A stretch of DNA of 39,659 bases from assembly GCA_017408735.1 (NCBI GenBank), contig JAFQUB010000053.1:1-39659 (forward strand). The letters run 5' to 3'. Numbering within the stretch: the stretch's first letter is position 1; every line of letters begins with the position of its first letter. This stretch comes from Lachnospiraceae bacterium. Its GTDB lineage: Bacteria > Bacillota > Clostridia > Lachnospirales > Lachnospiraceae. Made by a program: the position numbers and the translations under genes. Positions 24,516-33,900 of this stretch are shown here, in pieces. The notes beneath the pieces are model-generated. The model saw only the letters and a list, made by a program, of their open reading frames with translations, was not told where the DNA came from and made no database searches.

Positions 24516-24552
24516 CAAAAATACTTAGTGACAGAAAGGCAGGTTTGCCGTT

Positions 24553-25221
24553 ATGGAAAAGGTTTGGGAATTTTTGCATGAAAATTCGGAAAACATCAGA
24601 TATCAGCAGACAGAATATTTTAGTCCTTATTATGAAGTCTCAAAAGAGTCTGTAAAGACAGAAATGAATAAAACCTATCAGGTAAGTTTTAATGCATTTT
24701 ACAGGTATGAGGAAGTTTTTGAAGCTTTGTTTGATATGGATATAAAAGACAAATATAAAAAAACGTTATTTGACTGTATTTTACATTATCTTGTTTGTCA
24801 GGAATTTCAAGCGGGAGTAACAAAAGAGGAATACAAGATACGACATTATTGGAAACACATGGAAACAGGAAGATATGGAGAGCAGGTGCAAGAGGTCTTT
24901 AGAAGTCTGCCAAAAGAAAAAAAGCATTTCCTTGCCCGTACCCTTTATAAACAAAGCCGGTTGCAGGCAAGTGTATATCTGTTTGCAAATTCAGTTACCG
25001 GAATGCTGGAAAACTGCGTAGTATATCGGAATAAAATTGAACCAACCGTTGTATTGGTTTACATTCAGGAAAAAAATATTTCAAATCAGCAAAAAATTCT
25101 TATGGCATTAAAAGAACTCTTTTTGCCATTGAATTACACTATGCGTATCTTCCAAGAAAAACATTTTGGAGTGATAGGGGCAGAACAGACCATGGAAACA
25201 GATGAGATAGAGATTTTTTAA
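24553..25221 (+). CDS. Unrecognised protein, candidate baseplate component B
   Basis: This 222-aa soluble protein without recognised motifs has helical, aromatic-rich N-terminal two-thirds (a RYEEVFEALFDMDIKDKYKK stretch and a Cys-containing HYLVCQEF helix). The C-terminal 60 residues look like a ferredoxin-like beta-alpha-beta (TVVLVYIQEKN ... QQKILMALKELFLPLNYTMRIF). The ATG at 24553 follows AAGGCAGG at a longish 9-10 nt. It sits 37 nt after the preceding gene and 17 nt before the next. The position suggests a baseplate wedge partner of its neighbours, TssG-like by order only. Confidence 0.5.
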   Translation: MEKVWEFLHENSENIRYQQTEYFSPYYEVSKESVKTEMNKTYQVSFNAFYRYEEVFEALFDMDIKDKYKKTLFDCILHYLVCQEFQAGVTKEEYKIRHYWKHMETGRYGEQVQEVFRSLPKEKKHFLARTLYKQSRLQASVYLFANSVTGMLENCVVYRNKIEPTVVLVYIQEKNISNQQKILMALKELFLPLNYTMRIFQEKHFGVIGAEQTMETDEIEIF

Positions 25222-25238
25222 GGAGATAAAAAGTAATA

Positions 25239-26015
25239 ATGATAGGATTGAAAATACCTGTATTTGAAAAAGGAAATGTTTTAACGAAAGAAATGCTGGA
25301 GTCAATGAAAGCATATGCTGTAGATGCAATTCAGCTTTCGTATAAAGACTATGGAAACGGAATTATTAGTGGGTGCGAAATCACTATAACAGATAATATC
25401 CTTACCATACATAAGGGATTAGTTTATTATCAGGGAAACATCTGCTTTATAACAGAAAATATAAATTTGCAATATTACCCTACAGATACTTGGAATGTGG
25501 TAAAACTTGTGTTTGGAGAACTGTCAAAAGAGCTAATGTTTACCACGATGGAAATGTATGCAGAGATATCAGAGCGAACAGAATATGAAGCTTCAGCCAT
25601 CGAAATTGCAAGATTTCGTCTGCAAAAAGGAGCAGTGCTTAGAACGGAGCATAGAAATTTTCTTGATTATGAAACCGCATACGATACTTTAAATATGATA
25701 GAAGCAGAATATGCAGGATATAAAGAAAGTACCATATGCCCCCAATTGCTATATCAGTTTGCAGAAGAAACAAAGGGCTGTGATTTGTCCAATGGAATGG
25801 ATATGGCATTTTTACTGCAAATCTGGAATATGAAGGGACAAAGCTTAAATCGAAAGGTAATCGAAAACTATATTGCGATGCGTTTGGGGAAAACAGTGAG
25901 TCATATGACTAACAGGGAAATATATGAAGGCTTAGTGGAGGTATTGAAAAAAATCAAACATAACAAGTCAGAACCGCAAGCACCACGCAGAATACCAAGA
26001 ATGATAATCGATTAG
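25239..26015 (+). CDS. Candidate baseplate or receptor-binding-like component C (weakly TssK-like)
   Basis: This 258-aa soluble protein opens with a short strand and a helix (KGNVLTKEMLESMKAYAVDA), then a beta-rich segment (GIISGCEITITDNILTIHKG, LVYYQGNICFI) that recalls the N-terminal shell of TssK and of phage baseplate or receptor-binding proteins. The middle third is helical, and a basic, Pro-rich tail (PQAPRRIPRM) ends the chain. TssK is normally about 440 aa, so this would be a reduced version. AGGAG precedes the ATG by 13 nt. The resemblance is weak; a phage-type upper baseplate protein is an equal possibility. Confidence 0.45.
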   Translation: MIGLKIPVFEKGNVLTKEMLESMKAYAVDAIQLSYKDYGNGIISGCEITITDNILTIHKGLVYYQGNICFITENINLQYYPTDTWNVVKLVFGELSKELMFTTMEMYAEISERTEYEASAIEIARFRLQKGAVLRTEHRNFLDYETAYDTLNMIEAEYAGYKESTICPQLLYQFAEETKGCDLSNGMDMAFLLQIWNMKGQSLNRKVIENYIAMRLGKTVSHMTNREIYEGLVEVLKKIKHNKSEPQAPRRIPRMIID

Positions 26016-26025
26016 GAGGATTGCT

Positions 26026-26670
26026 ATGAGTCAGTTCGTGGATGAGGAAATATTAAAAGAGAAAAGAAGAATTCAACAAGAGCAGGCACAATTGTTAGAG
26101 AGTGAAAGGAAAGAAACCGAATCTGAGAAAGAAGAATCCATCTTCGATGGTGTGATTACAATTGAAGGTCAAAAAGTGCAATTTGAGAGAGTGGAAATCC
26201 CAGAATTGCAAATAAGCATTATGATGCCGGATTTCTTCTTCTTATTGTCAGAAGAAGTGAAACAATATATTTATCCGGCGGGAAATCGTCCAAGCCATGT
26301 ATATGGAGGAGAAAATATTTACTATCAGCTCTCCTTAAGTAAAACATCCCATCAAGTACCGGATGAAGGTATGGTTAAGTTTCTTCCAATGGCAAAGAAA
26401 TTGATGGAGGTTATGGGACCAAAGACAAAAATTCTGGCTGCAAATGTGGTAAAACATCCGGTGGAAGATACCTGTTATCATGTTGGAATTATGGAATTTA
26501 TTTCTCAGGCGGTGGACATGAGTATTTATAATGTAATGTTTTATATCAGTATCAATAATCAGCTCTTAATGGGGAATATAACTTTCCCATACAAAAAAAG
26601 AAATAGCTACATGAAAATTGCAAAGGAAACCATTGATAGCATTATTGTATTACAAGGGGGAGAAGAATAA
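26026..26670 (+). CDS. DcrB/DUF1795-like protein, candidate Eag-type effector chaperone
   Basis: After a charged coiled helix (residues 1-45) comes an alpha/beta domain of about 165 residues. Its order of strands, the IMMPDFF and YQLSLSKTSHQVPD segments and the closing IAKETIDSIIV helix resemble the DcrB/DUF1795 fold. In Gram-negative type VI systems, proteins of this fold (Eag) bind and protect the hydrophobic segments of Rhs and PAAR effectors before loading. This gene overlaps the VgrG gene by one base, and an Rhs effector with a hydrophobic stretch lies downstream, so the context fits. AGGAGG precedes the ATG. Fold assignment is by pattern only. Confidence 0.5.
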   Translation: MSQFVDEEILKEKRRIQQEQAQLLESERKETESEKEESIFDGVITIEGQKVQFERVEIPELQISIMMPDFFFLLSEEVKQYIYPAGNRPSHVYGGENIYYQLSLSKTSHQVPDEGMVKFLPMAKKLMEVMGPKTKILAANVVKHPVEDTCYHVGIMEFISQAVDMSIYNVMFYISINNQLLMGNITFPYKKRNSYMKIAKETIDSIIVLQGGEE

Positions 26671-28082
26671 TGGAAACTATATCATATCTTAACCTAAAAG
26701 TAGAAGGAACTCCAATTAACAAAATAACAAAATTAGACATTCAGCATGGGATAAATCAACATGCAATGGCTGAGTTAGTAGGAGAAGCTCCACTACAGGA
26801 AGCAAGTGACTTTGCCCAAAGATGTGATGAAACAACAAAGATTGTTATCTCTACCAGTGCAGCAGGTCAGCCGGCAATTATTTTCTGTGGAATGGTGGCA
26901 AAGGTGAGTGTGGAGAAACAAGACACTTATGGATTGATAAAATTCTCTTTAAAGTCCACCAGCTTTGTATTAGATGTGCAAAAAAAGAATAAAAGCTTTC
27001 AAAATACAGGAAGTACCTATGAACAGATTTTGAAGCAAACTTATGACTCCAAGGCATCCCTCACAATGAATGTATCTGATAAGGCAATTGGAAGTATTGT
27101 GATGCAGTACAATGAAACAAATTGGGAGTTTACCAGACGAATGGCAGCGAATTTTAATGCACCTGTATTTACAAGTGTTGATAAACAAAAGCCACATATT
27201 ACCATCGGAATGCCGGCATCAGGAAAGACCTATCAGTTAAAAGATGTAGAACATGACTTTGGAAGCAGTATGGGAGGAGGAACTGAGCTTAAAACACATC
27301 AGTACATGTATCTGGGAGATAAGGTATCTTATGGTGGAAAAACAGAACGTGTAAAAAATTTAAAATCTTCCTTGGTAAGTGGTATTTTGACCACAGTTGT
27401 TTCTGTGGGAGAAGAGAGTGGGTTTGAAGCACAGCATGCCCTCATGACTGCTAATGGAGGTTCTTTGGGGGGCGAGGCTTATACGGGAACAGGTGGTAAT
27501 GGAGTAGGTGTTACTACAAATGCATCGGTGTCAGGGAAGATGTTTACCGGTATTGTACAGGCGGTGAAAAAAGACAAAGTTCAGGCACATCTTATCGATA
27601 TAGATGCGGAATATGATGGGGGCGGAAATTACTGGTTTCCTTATTCCACGGCGTATTCTTCTTCGGATGGCAGCGGGTTTTATTGTATGCCGGAAGTGGG
27701 AGATAAGGTCAGAATCTTCTTTCCATCCGGCAAGGAAGGAGAAGCTTTTGCGGCAAGCTCCGTAAATGTTTCTCCGTTAGATAACCCACAGCATAAAAAG
27801 TGGCGTTCTCCTGCCGGAAAAGAAATTCTGATGACAGAGGAAGGAATTTTTATTACCTGTAAAGAGAATAAAATATTTATAAATCTGGCAAATGAAGATG
27901 GGATAACCATTAGCTGTGAAAAAGATATTAACATATGTTCCAAAACGAACATTTCACTGATGTCAGAAAAAAAAATGACAGTGCAGGCAGAGAACAATAT
28001 ACTTATTTCAACAGCAGAGTCTTATATAGATATGAAGCCGGATAAAATTGAAATCGGTGCTGCAAATGTTACAATTTCGTAA
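26670..28082 (+). CDS. VgrG-like spike protein
   Basis: This 470-aa spike follows the gp27-gp5 plan. Residues 1-240 form the trimer base, with the ETNWEFTRRMAANFNAPVF motif that typifies VgrG/gpD (ExxWxFxxRxA). An OB-fold domain occupies about 288-372 (FTGIVQAVKKDKVQAHLID ... MPEVGDKVRIFFPSG), followed by repetitive beta-needle sequence (ISCEKDINICSKTNISLM) ending at residue 470. The length is shorter than many VgrGs, and no extra effector domain is attached. It would cap the Hcp-like tube. AGGGGGAGA precedes an ATG that overlaps the previous stop. A glycine-rich loop (YTGTGGNGVG) links the base to the OB fold. Confidence 0.88.
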   Translation: METISYLNLKVEGTPINKITKLDIQHGINQHAMAELVGEAPLQEASDFAQRCDETTKIVISTSAAGQPAIIFCGMVAKVSVEKQDTYGLIKFSLKSTSFVLDVQKKNKSFQNTGSTYEQILKQTYDSKASLTMNVSDKAIGSIVMQYNETNWEFTRRMAANFNAPVFTSVDKQKPHITIGMPASGKTYQLKDVEHDFGSSMGGGTELKTHQYMYLGDKVSYGGKTERVKNLKSSLVSGILTTVVSVGEESGFEAQHALMTANGGSLGGEAYTGTGGNGVGVTTNASVSGKMFTGIVQAVKKDKVQAHLIDIDAEYDGGGNYWFPYSTAYSSSDGSGFYCMPEVGDKVRIFFPSGKEGEAFAASSVNVSPLDNPQHKKWRSPAGKEILMTEEGIFITCKENKIFINLANEDGITISCEKDINICSKTNISLMSEKKMTVQAENNILISTAESYIDMKPDKIEIGAANVTIS

Positions 28083-28110
28083 TGAAAAATACAACCCAAA
28101 TGGAGAGAGT

Positions 28111-29211
28111 ATGGAACGTAATTATTTAAAAGAATTTTTTGAAACATATTATCAAACAGAACGAGAAAAATTTCTGGATAAAATAACAGAATATATGGTG
28201 CAAAACAGGGATGTGTTAATAAAGGAAATACAGGATGCATTTGAAAAATTTGCCATAGCTGTTGGGAAAGGCCAGGAAGAATATCCATCTATGGTGGAAT
28301 GTATACAGATTTCGCTGCTTCGAGTTTCTTTATATCAGGAAAATCCAATGCTTCGTTTTGACGCATATGGAGAAATGGGAGTTCTAGGACTGCGACTGTT
28401 TTCTCAGAACGTTCCATTTCAATGGCTGACGGGCTACTGGCAAGAATTTAAAGAGCGATTACATAATTGGGTAGTGGAGATGAAGGCAACAAGATATATC
28501 AGTGAAGCCAGAATCAAGCAGATGATGTTGGAATCCATAGAAATGATAGAAAATATATTATATAGCATGTTGAAGTATCCGTTTTATGATGCAGAGCAAT
28601 TTGAGAGTCTTTCAGAGGTAATGAAAGCAGAACGTTTTTATATCAGCTTTGGCAGTTATATGGACAGACAGAACATATTGGCGACCGATTTTGCTGAGAT
28701 TGATATTTTCTTACATGAGAAAAACGAAACGCTGACTTATCGGAAGTACAAACAGAAGGTATACAGTAAAAAGGAATTTAAAGAATTAGAATTATTTCAC
28801 AGTCAGTTCGAAGAATGTCAGTTTATTAACTGCGTTTTTCAAAAAGCAAATCTGCGTGATGTGATTTTTGAAAACTGTAGATTTTATCAGATGGAATTTC
28901 AGGAGTGTCAGGCAGAAGGAATGACAATAAATAATAGTCTGTTGGAAGATGTAACATTCGAGGACACGACATTTTATTATCATGGAGAAAAGGATGGAAG
29001 TCTTCGTGGAATCTATAAACCACTTGATATGATTCAGTCAGAGGCAGATAAAACGGAACTGAAAAACTGTGATGTCAGATATGCCAGATTTACAGAGAAT
29101 GACTGGATGGATATTAAGTTTACGGAATGTAAACTGGAACACAGTACGATGGAGGGAAAGATAAATGAAGATGGAGTATTTCAGACTTTGCCAGAGCAGG
29201 AAGATGAATAA
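28111..29211 (+). CDS. Pentapeptide-repeat protein
   Basis: Residues about 1-215 are helical and aromatic-rich. The remainder shows pentapeptide repeats of A(D/N)LXX type, as in FEECQFINCVFQKANLRDVI, FENCRFYQMEFQEC and a second block ELKNCDVRYARFTEN. Such repeats fold as a right-handed square beta-helix. The ATG at 28111 is preferred because GGAGAG lies just upstream; an earlier in-frame ATG at 28048 would overlap the VgrG gene. Pentapeptide proteins occur beside VgrG and DUF4280 genes as spike-tip or adaptor proteins, and that role is likely here. The gene overlaps the next one by 47 bases. Confidence 0.75.
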   Translation: MERNYLKEFFETYYQTEREKFLDKITEYMVQNRDVLIKEIQDAFEKFAIAVGKGQEEYPSMVECIQISLLRVSLYQENPMLRFDAYGEMGVLGLRLFSQNVPFQWLTGYWQEFKERLHNWVVEMKATRYISEARIKQMMLESIEMIENILYSMLKYPFYDAEQFESLSEVMKAERFYISFGSYMDRQNILATDFAEIDIFLHEKNETLTYRKYKQKVYSKKEFKELELFHSQFEECQFINCVFQKANLRDVIFENCRFYQMEFQECQAEGMTINNSLLEDVTFEDTTFYYHGEKDGSLRGIYKPLDMIQSEADKTELKNCDVRYARFTENDWMDIKFTECKLEHSTMEGKINEDGVFQTLPEQEDE

Positions 29212-29704
29212 TGTGTTTCCTGTAGAGGGGTTGGATACACAAGTATATGTTGCGAATCCAACCCAGGAACAATTTCAGAAGCTTCCACAATCTATAGTAA
29301 CGTATTTTTCTTACCGGAATGATTATGAAGTTTCAGATTATCTTGTAGCTCCCACACCAATGGTGTCAGATGGGCTACGAAAAGTATTTGCCATGTATGA
29401 GCCGCAGATGAAGTTTAAGAGTATACAGTGTTATGCAGATAAGGAAGAAGATATCTATAAAATGGCACCTGCCTTTTATGTTTACTATATAGAGAGAACG
29501 GCATGTTTGCATAAGGACTCTGTGATAGCACCCAATGGAGGTGTGTCGCAGCTTGTCTTGGACAAGAATCGTATGAACAGAAGTGACATTATGGTAATAG
29601 ATGGAATACCGGAAAAGATTACCATTGTATCTTTGGCAGTTGCAGAAAGCATATTGAGAAGAAATATGTTTGGAATAGATTTTCAGGAAGTAGAAATAAA
29701 GTAA
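29165..29704 (+). CDS. Imm11/DUF1629-like protein
   Basis: This soluble 179-aa protein carries the pattern of the Imm11 (DUF1629) family: APTPMVSDGLRKVF followed by a YxxYxIERTACLHKDS segment, a central LVLDKN, and the closing SLAVAESILRRNMFGIDF. GGAGG stands 9 nt before the ATG at 29165. An internal ATG at 29204 has a poorer site. Imm11 members are usually immunity proteins of polymorphic toxins, but this one lies upstream of the PAAR-like and Rhs genes rather than after a toxin, so it may be an adaptor or a relic of another effector module. Family call is moderate; the role is uncertain. Confidence 0.6.
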   Translation: MKMEYFRLCQSRKMNNVFPVEGLDTQVYVANPTQEQFQKLPQSIVTYFSYRNDYEVSDYLVAPTPMVSDGLRKVFAMYEPQMKFKSIQCYADKEEDIYKMAPAFYVYYIERTACLHKDSVIAPNGGVSQLVLDKNRMNRSDIMVIDGIPEKITIVSLAVAESILRRNMFGIDFQEVEIK

Positions 29705-29715
29705 GGGGAAGAAAA

Positions 29716-30951
29716 ATGGACGCAGAAAAACCACTGTATGTGACAAGACTTACAAAAGCAAAATGTTCCTTTGGCTCTATGAGCCAGTACCTTAATTTAC
29801 CATTAGACCATGGCGTATGGTTTCATGATAAAGAAACACCAATCATGAATGCAAACGACCACGAACCGGATAAGCATGTCCTGCATTTTGGAAGATGTAC
29901 TTCATCCAAGAATCCTTCTAATATGATTAATATGGAAGATATGATTCTAGGTATGCTGTTTCCGTTGGGAGGAATGTTTGGAAGTAAGATGTTAAAAAAA
30001 CTGTTAGGCTGTGAGGGGTGTAAATGCAAGCCTCTCACTATCACACCATGGAAAGAAGTAGATGAAGACTACTATATTGATGGGGCACCTGCAATTACCC
30101 AAAATAGTTATTTAAACTGCTACTATGGTGGAAAAATAGAAATAGACCTGTCAGCAGACGGAGGGGAAGGCGACGAAAAGACAGACACAGAAATAGAACA
30201 GAGAGCGTACAATTCGCTTCAGAAGATGCCGGCATCTATGTCGGACAAAATCAATGCTTTCTGTAATGGAGATGGAGATAGTTCCTCCGCTTTCGCAGAT
30301 GTAGTTTCTGCTGGGGAGGTGTCTTCCTATGGAGTATCACCTCAGACCAGTGCGAATAATTATGAACATAATCAAGGGCAGTCAATTCCGGAAGGTGCAA
30401 CAGATTGTAACGGAAATATCGTTGACCAGTCAGCAATGGGTAATTATAACATTGGAAACACAACCTTAGCAGAGCAAGGGGATGGTGTGCTGGCGGCATA
30501 TAATATTCTGAATATGCTTTCAGGAACTCCAAATCTGGCTGATATTATTCGGTTTTTTGAAATTCTGCCATTTGTCATGGGAGGAAATATGCTAGGTGGA
30601 AATGCCTATGGATTTATAGCATTATTAATGTATTTAATGGCTCAAAATCTGGATGTTTCCGTGGGAACAAAGACAAAAAAGGTGGGTAATGCAGAAACTC
30701 AAATTTGCAAAAAAGAAGAAAAGAAAGTAAAAAGCGTACAGAACTCAGATAGAAAAAAGATGGCAAAGAAGAAAGAAAAGGTGGCAGTGAAGGGAACGGT
30801 TCGAACTTTTTCTGAAGGGCAGAGAAGCGTAGCCAAAATAGACCCACTTCCTGCCATCGTGAGGGAAGACAACTCCTTGGAAAGACTGGAAGAAAACGAA
30901 CTCATGATTCTGGTAGGGGAAAAGGAAGATAGTATGGAGGAACAACAATGA
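29716..30951 (+). CDS. DUF4280 (PAAR-like) spike-tip protein with long tail
   Basis: Residues about 1-145 match DUF4280, the PAAR-like tip of contractile systems: KCSFGSMSQYLNLP at the start, GRCTSSKNP, a Cys-rich CEGCKCKPLTITPW, and a strand repeat NSYLNCYYGGKIEI at the end. Conserved His (HDKE, DHEPDKHVLHF) and Cys residues may bind a metal at the tip. Beyond lie a Ser/Asn-rich linker, a hydrophobic segment (about residues 270-310), and a basic Lys-rich stretch (about 320-360). AAGGGGAAG precedes the ATG. The last 4 bases overlap the start of the VgrG-Rhs gene (ATGA), so tip and effector are probably made together. Confidence 0.8.
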   Translation: MDAEKPLYVTRLTKAKCSFGSMSQYLNLPLDHGVWFHDKETPIMNANDHEPDKHVLHFGRCTSSKNPSNMINMEDMILGMLFPLGGMFGSKMLKKLLGCEGCKCKPLTITPWKEVDEDYYIDGAPAITQNSYLNCYYGGKIEIDLSADGGEGDEKTDTEIEQRAYNSLQKMPASMSDKINAFCNGDGDSSSAFADVVSAGEVSSYGVSPQTSANNYEHNQGQSIPEGATDCNGNIVDQSAMGNYNIGNTTLAEQGDGVLAAYNILNMLSGTPNLADIIRFFEILPFVMGGNMLGGNAYGFIALLMYLMAQNLDVSVGTKTKKVGNAETQICKKEEKKVKSVQNSDRKKMAKKKEKVAVKGTVRTFSEGQRSVAKIDPLPAIVREDNSLERLEENELMILVGEKEDSMEEQQ

Positions 30952-33900
30952 ACAAGGGTCAATACACCTTAGCACAATTAAATCTATCCGTTGGAATCAC
31001 ATATCAGACCATCCTTGATTGTAAGTTAAAGGGACAAGCCGGGGAGCATGGGGTCTGTGAAGCAGTACTGCAACTGTCAGAAAACACAAAATCCGGACAA
31101 ATCAGTGCACTTATCGGCAATCAGGGAACCGTCACCCTAGATGGCAAAACCTTATTAAAAGGAACCATCACACAGGCAGGCTTAAAGACCGCAAACGGCT
31201 ACCACAGTGCCAAAATTGTCATCAGCACCGATTCCATCAAAGCAGACAAAAAGAAAGAAAGCTGCGTGTTCCAAGACCCGGGCAAACACCTGTCCGACAT
31301 GGTAAACCATGTACTCAAAGGAACCGGAATCAGTGCACAACTACAAAAAGATATCCCGATATCCCATGTAGTATACCAAAAGCAGGAAACCGCCTGGCAG
31401 TTTATCAAACGCCTCTCCGCCCAGTACCAATACAACGTCTACGCAGATTTCAAATCAAAGACCATAGTTATCGGAGAAGTGTCCAATGCCACCTATCCGG
31501 AAGAAGACTGCGGAAAAATCCAGACCGTGGAAAAAGACATAGCCGAGCTACGCAGAGTCCAGAGCAATCAGGACAGCACGGCAGCCTCCTACGCCTACGA
31601 AAGCCAAAGCTATATCAGCACCAACCTCTTTATGGCAACGGGAGAACACATAGGAAAACACACCATACAAAAACATTACCTGCACGGAGAAAAAGGAATC
31701 CTTGTAAACGAAATCAGCCTGAAAAGAAGCAGTGATAGTCTGCCATCCTACCAGAATCAGTCCGGTTCCACCATCGTCAGCGGAATCGTGACCGGAACAG
31801 TAACGGCAGTAGACGGAAACCAGATACAGGTAACATTTGACTCCCATGGAGGACTTACGGGAAGCTCCACCTGGATACCCTACGAATCAGCCATCAGCAA
31901 CCACTTTTACTGTATGCCAGATATCGGCGACAAAGCATTTATATACTACGAAAACAACGGAAAAATCATCTGTATGGGAAGCAAAAGAGCAAGCGACACC
32001 CATCCGGACTACGACAAACCGGAAGAAAAAGTGTTAACCAACCATGACAAGATGATAAAATTCACCACCACAGGATTAAACATCAGCACCACAAGAGAAC
32101 TCCACGACAACGGCTCAGACATGGAAATATCCATAAAAATGGATGAAGAAGAAGGAATCACCATCACCTCAGGTCAGGACATCAAAATCCACACAGACCA
32201 AAACATCCGCATAGCCGCAGGCAAAAAAAAGCCCAAAGAACACAATGCACAGCTTCAGACCGGAAAAGAAAAATTTGCCGCCAGAGATAAAAAAGGAGCA
32301 GCAGAATACGCCGCAGACAGCGGAATTGCAGGAAACGGCGACTTTATGGATGCAATGAAGACAAAAGCAGATACCTTCCTGGGCGATGTCAAAGAAAGCT
32401 TCATAGAAGGAGGAAAAAGCCTGATATTCTACGACCTGTGGGGTGGAAGTGATACCCAGATAGAAAAAGCAGAACAGGAAGTAGTCTGCGAAACCGGAGT
32501 CATCTCCCTGTATGCCAGAGAAGAACTAACCATTACCGTAGGAAACAGCGAAATCCATCTGGGAGAAGACGTGACCTTTACCACCCCGGAGTTTCGCTGG
32601 TTAGGCTACGAACAGACCAAACACGAAAAAGTAGAAGAAGAACTGAAAGACTGGTGGGAAGTAGCCCTGGACGGACTACAGTTAGGATTGGATATTCTCG
32701 GGTTTATCCCGGGAATCGGAGATGCCTTAGACTTAGTCAACGCCGGGATATCCCTGGCAAGAGGAGATTACTTTGGAGCAGCCTCCTCCCTGGTATCCGC
32801 CATCCCGGGAGTGGGAAGCTTTATCGGCGGAGGTATGAAAGCAGTCAAAGCAGGCACGAAAGCTGCCAAGGCAATCAGCAAGATATCGAAAGCCGTGTCC
32901 AAGGCAACCAAGATTATAAGAAAAGCAGAAGAATTCTACAATGCCTTAAACTCCATAGCCTCCATACTCCGCGTAGTGAAAGATGCGGATGTATACCTGG
33001 AACTGGCAAAAGATATCTTCAGCGGAAAGTTTGACATCACCAATCCCAAAGACGCAGACCGTCTGATGCAGGTGGCACAGCTCGCCTCCCCATTTGTGAA
33101 AACGAAGCTGAACAAAAAGTACAAAAAACATCAGGCAAAGAAACATGGCGGAGATATCGAACCACAAAAACAAAGAAAAAAAGGAAACGAAAGCGAACAG
33201 GACAAACAAACCTGTAAACACGACCCGATAAACGTAGTCACAGGAAGCCAGACCCTGATATATACAGATTTTGTCATCCACGACATCACGGGAGATAAAT
33301 ATTTACATAGAACCTACGAATCCATCTATGAAAACCAAGGAAACCTCTTTGGTGCATACTGGATGTCCGAATTCGATGCCAACGTAACAGTGCAGGAAGA
33401 CCTCACCGTGGTACAGATGCCGGATATGCATCTGATACGCTTCCAAAAGACAGAACAAGGCTATGAAAATCTCCAAGGAAACAAAACAGAGCAGAGGTTA
33501 TTCGATACCCCGGAGGGGTATGTGCTACAAGACAACAAACAAGGCATCCGTATGTACTTCGGACACAACGGCAAACTGACCTGCACGGAAGACAAAAACC
33601 ATAACAAAACAAGATACCAGTACGAAGCAGATGTATTACAACGAATCGAGTACCCGGGCGGTCAGTATTTCGACCTTACCTTAGAAAAGGGAAAGATTAC
33701 GGAAATCACAGACATCATAGGAAGAAAGCTCTACTATGAATACGAAGGAGAATTTCTCACAAAAGTCACTCTTGCCAACGGCGGCAGTATTCACTATGAC
33801 TACACCGCCGAAGGCTACATTCACTCGGTAACCGACCAGAATGGAAAAACCTACGTCACAAACCACTATGACCGAAAGGGACGCGTAGTCCGTCAGGAAT

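Noticed and set aside
6854..30951. A remnant prophage or R-type tailocin
   Set aside because: There are no holin, endolysin, tape-measure or tail-fibre assembly genes, and kinase/FHA control with VgrG-Rhs effectors fits a dedicated secretion machine better.
32654..33034. 126-aa + strand frame inside the VgrG-Rhs gene
   Set aside because: It is an out-of-frame, Arg/Ser-rich shadow of the hydrophobic pretoxin region, with no family resemblance and no ribosome binding site.
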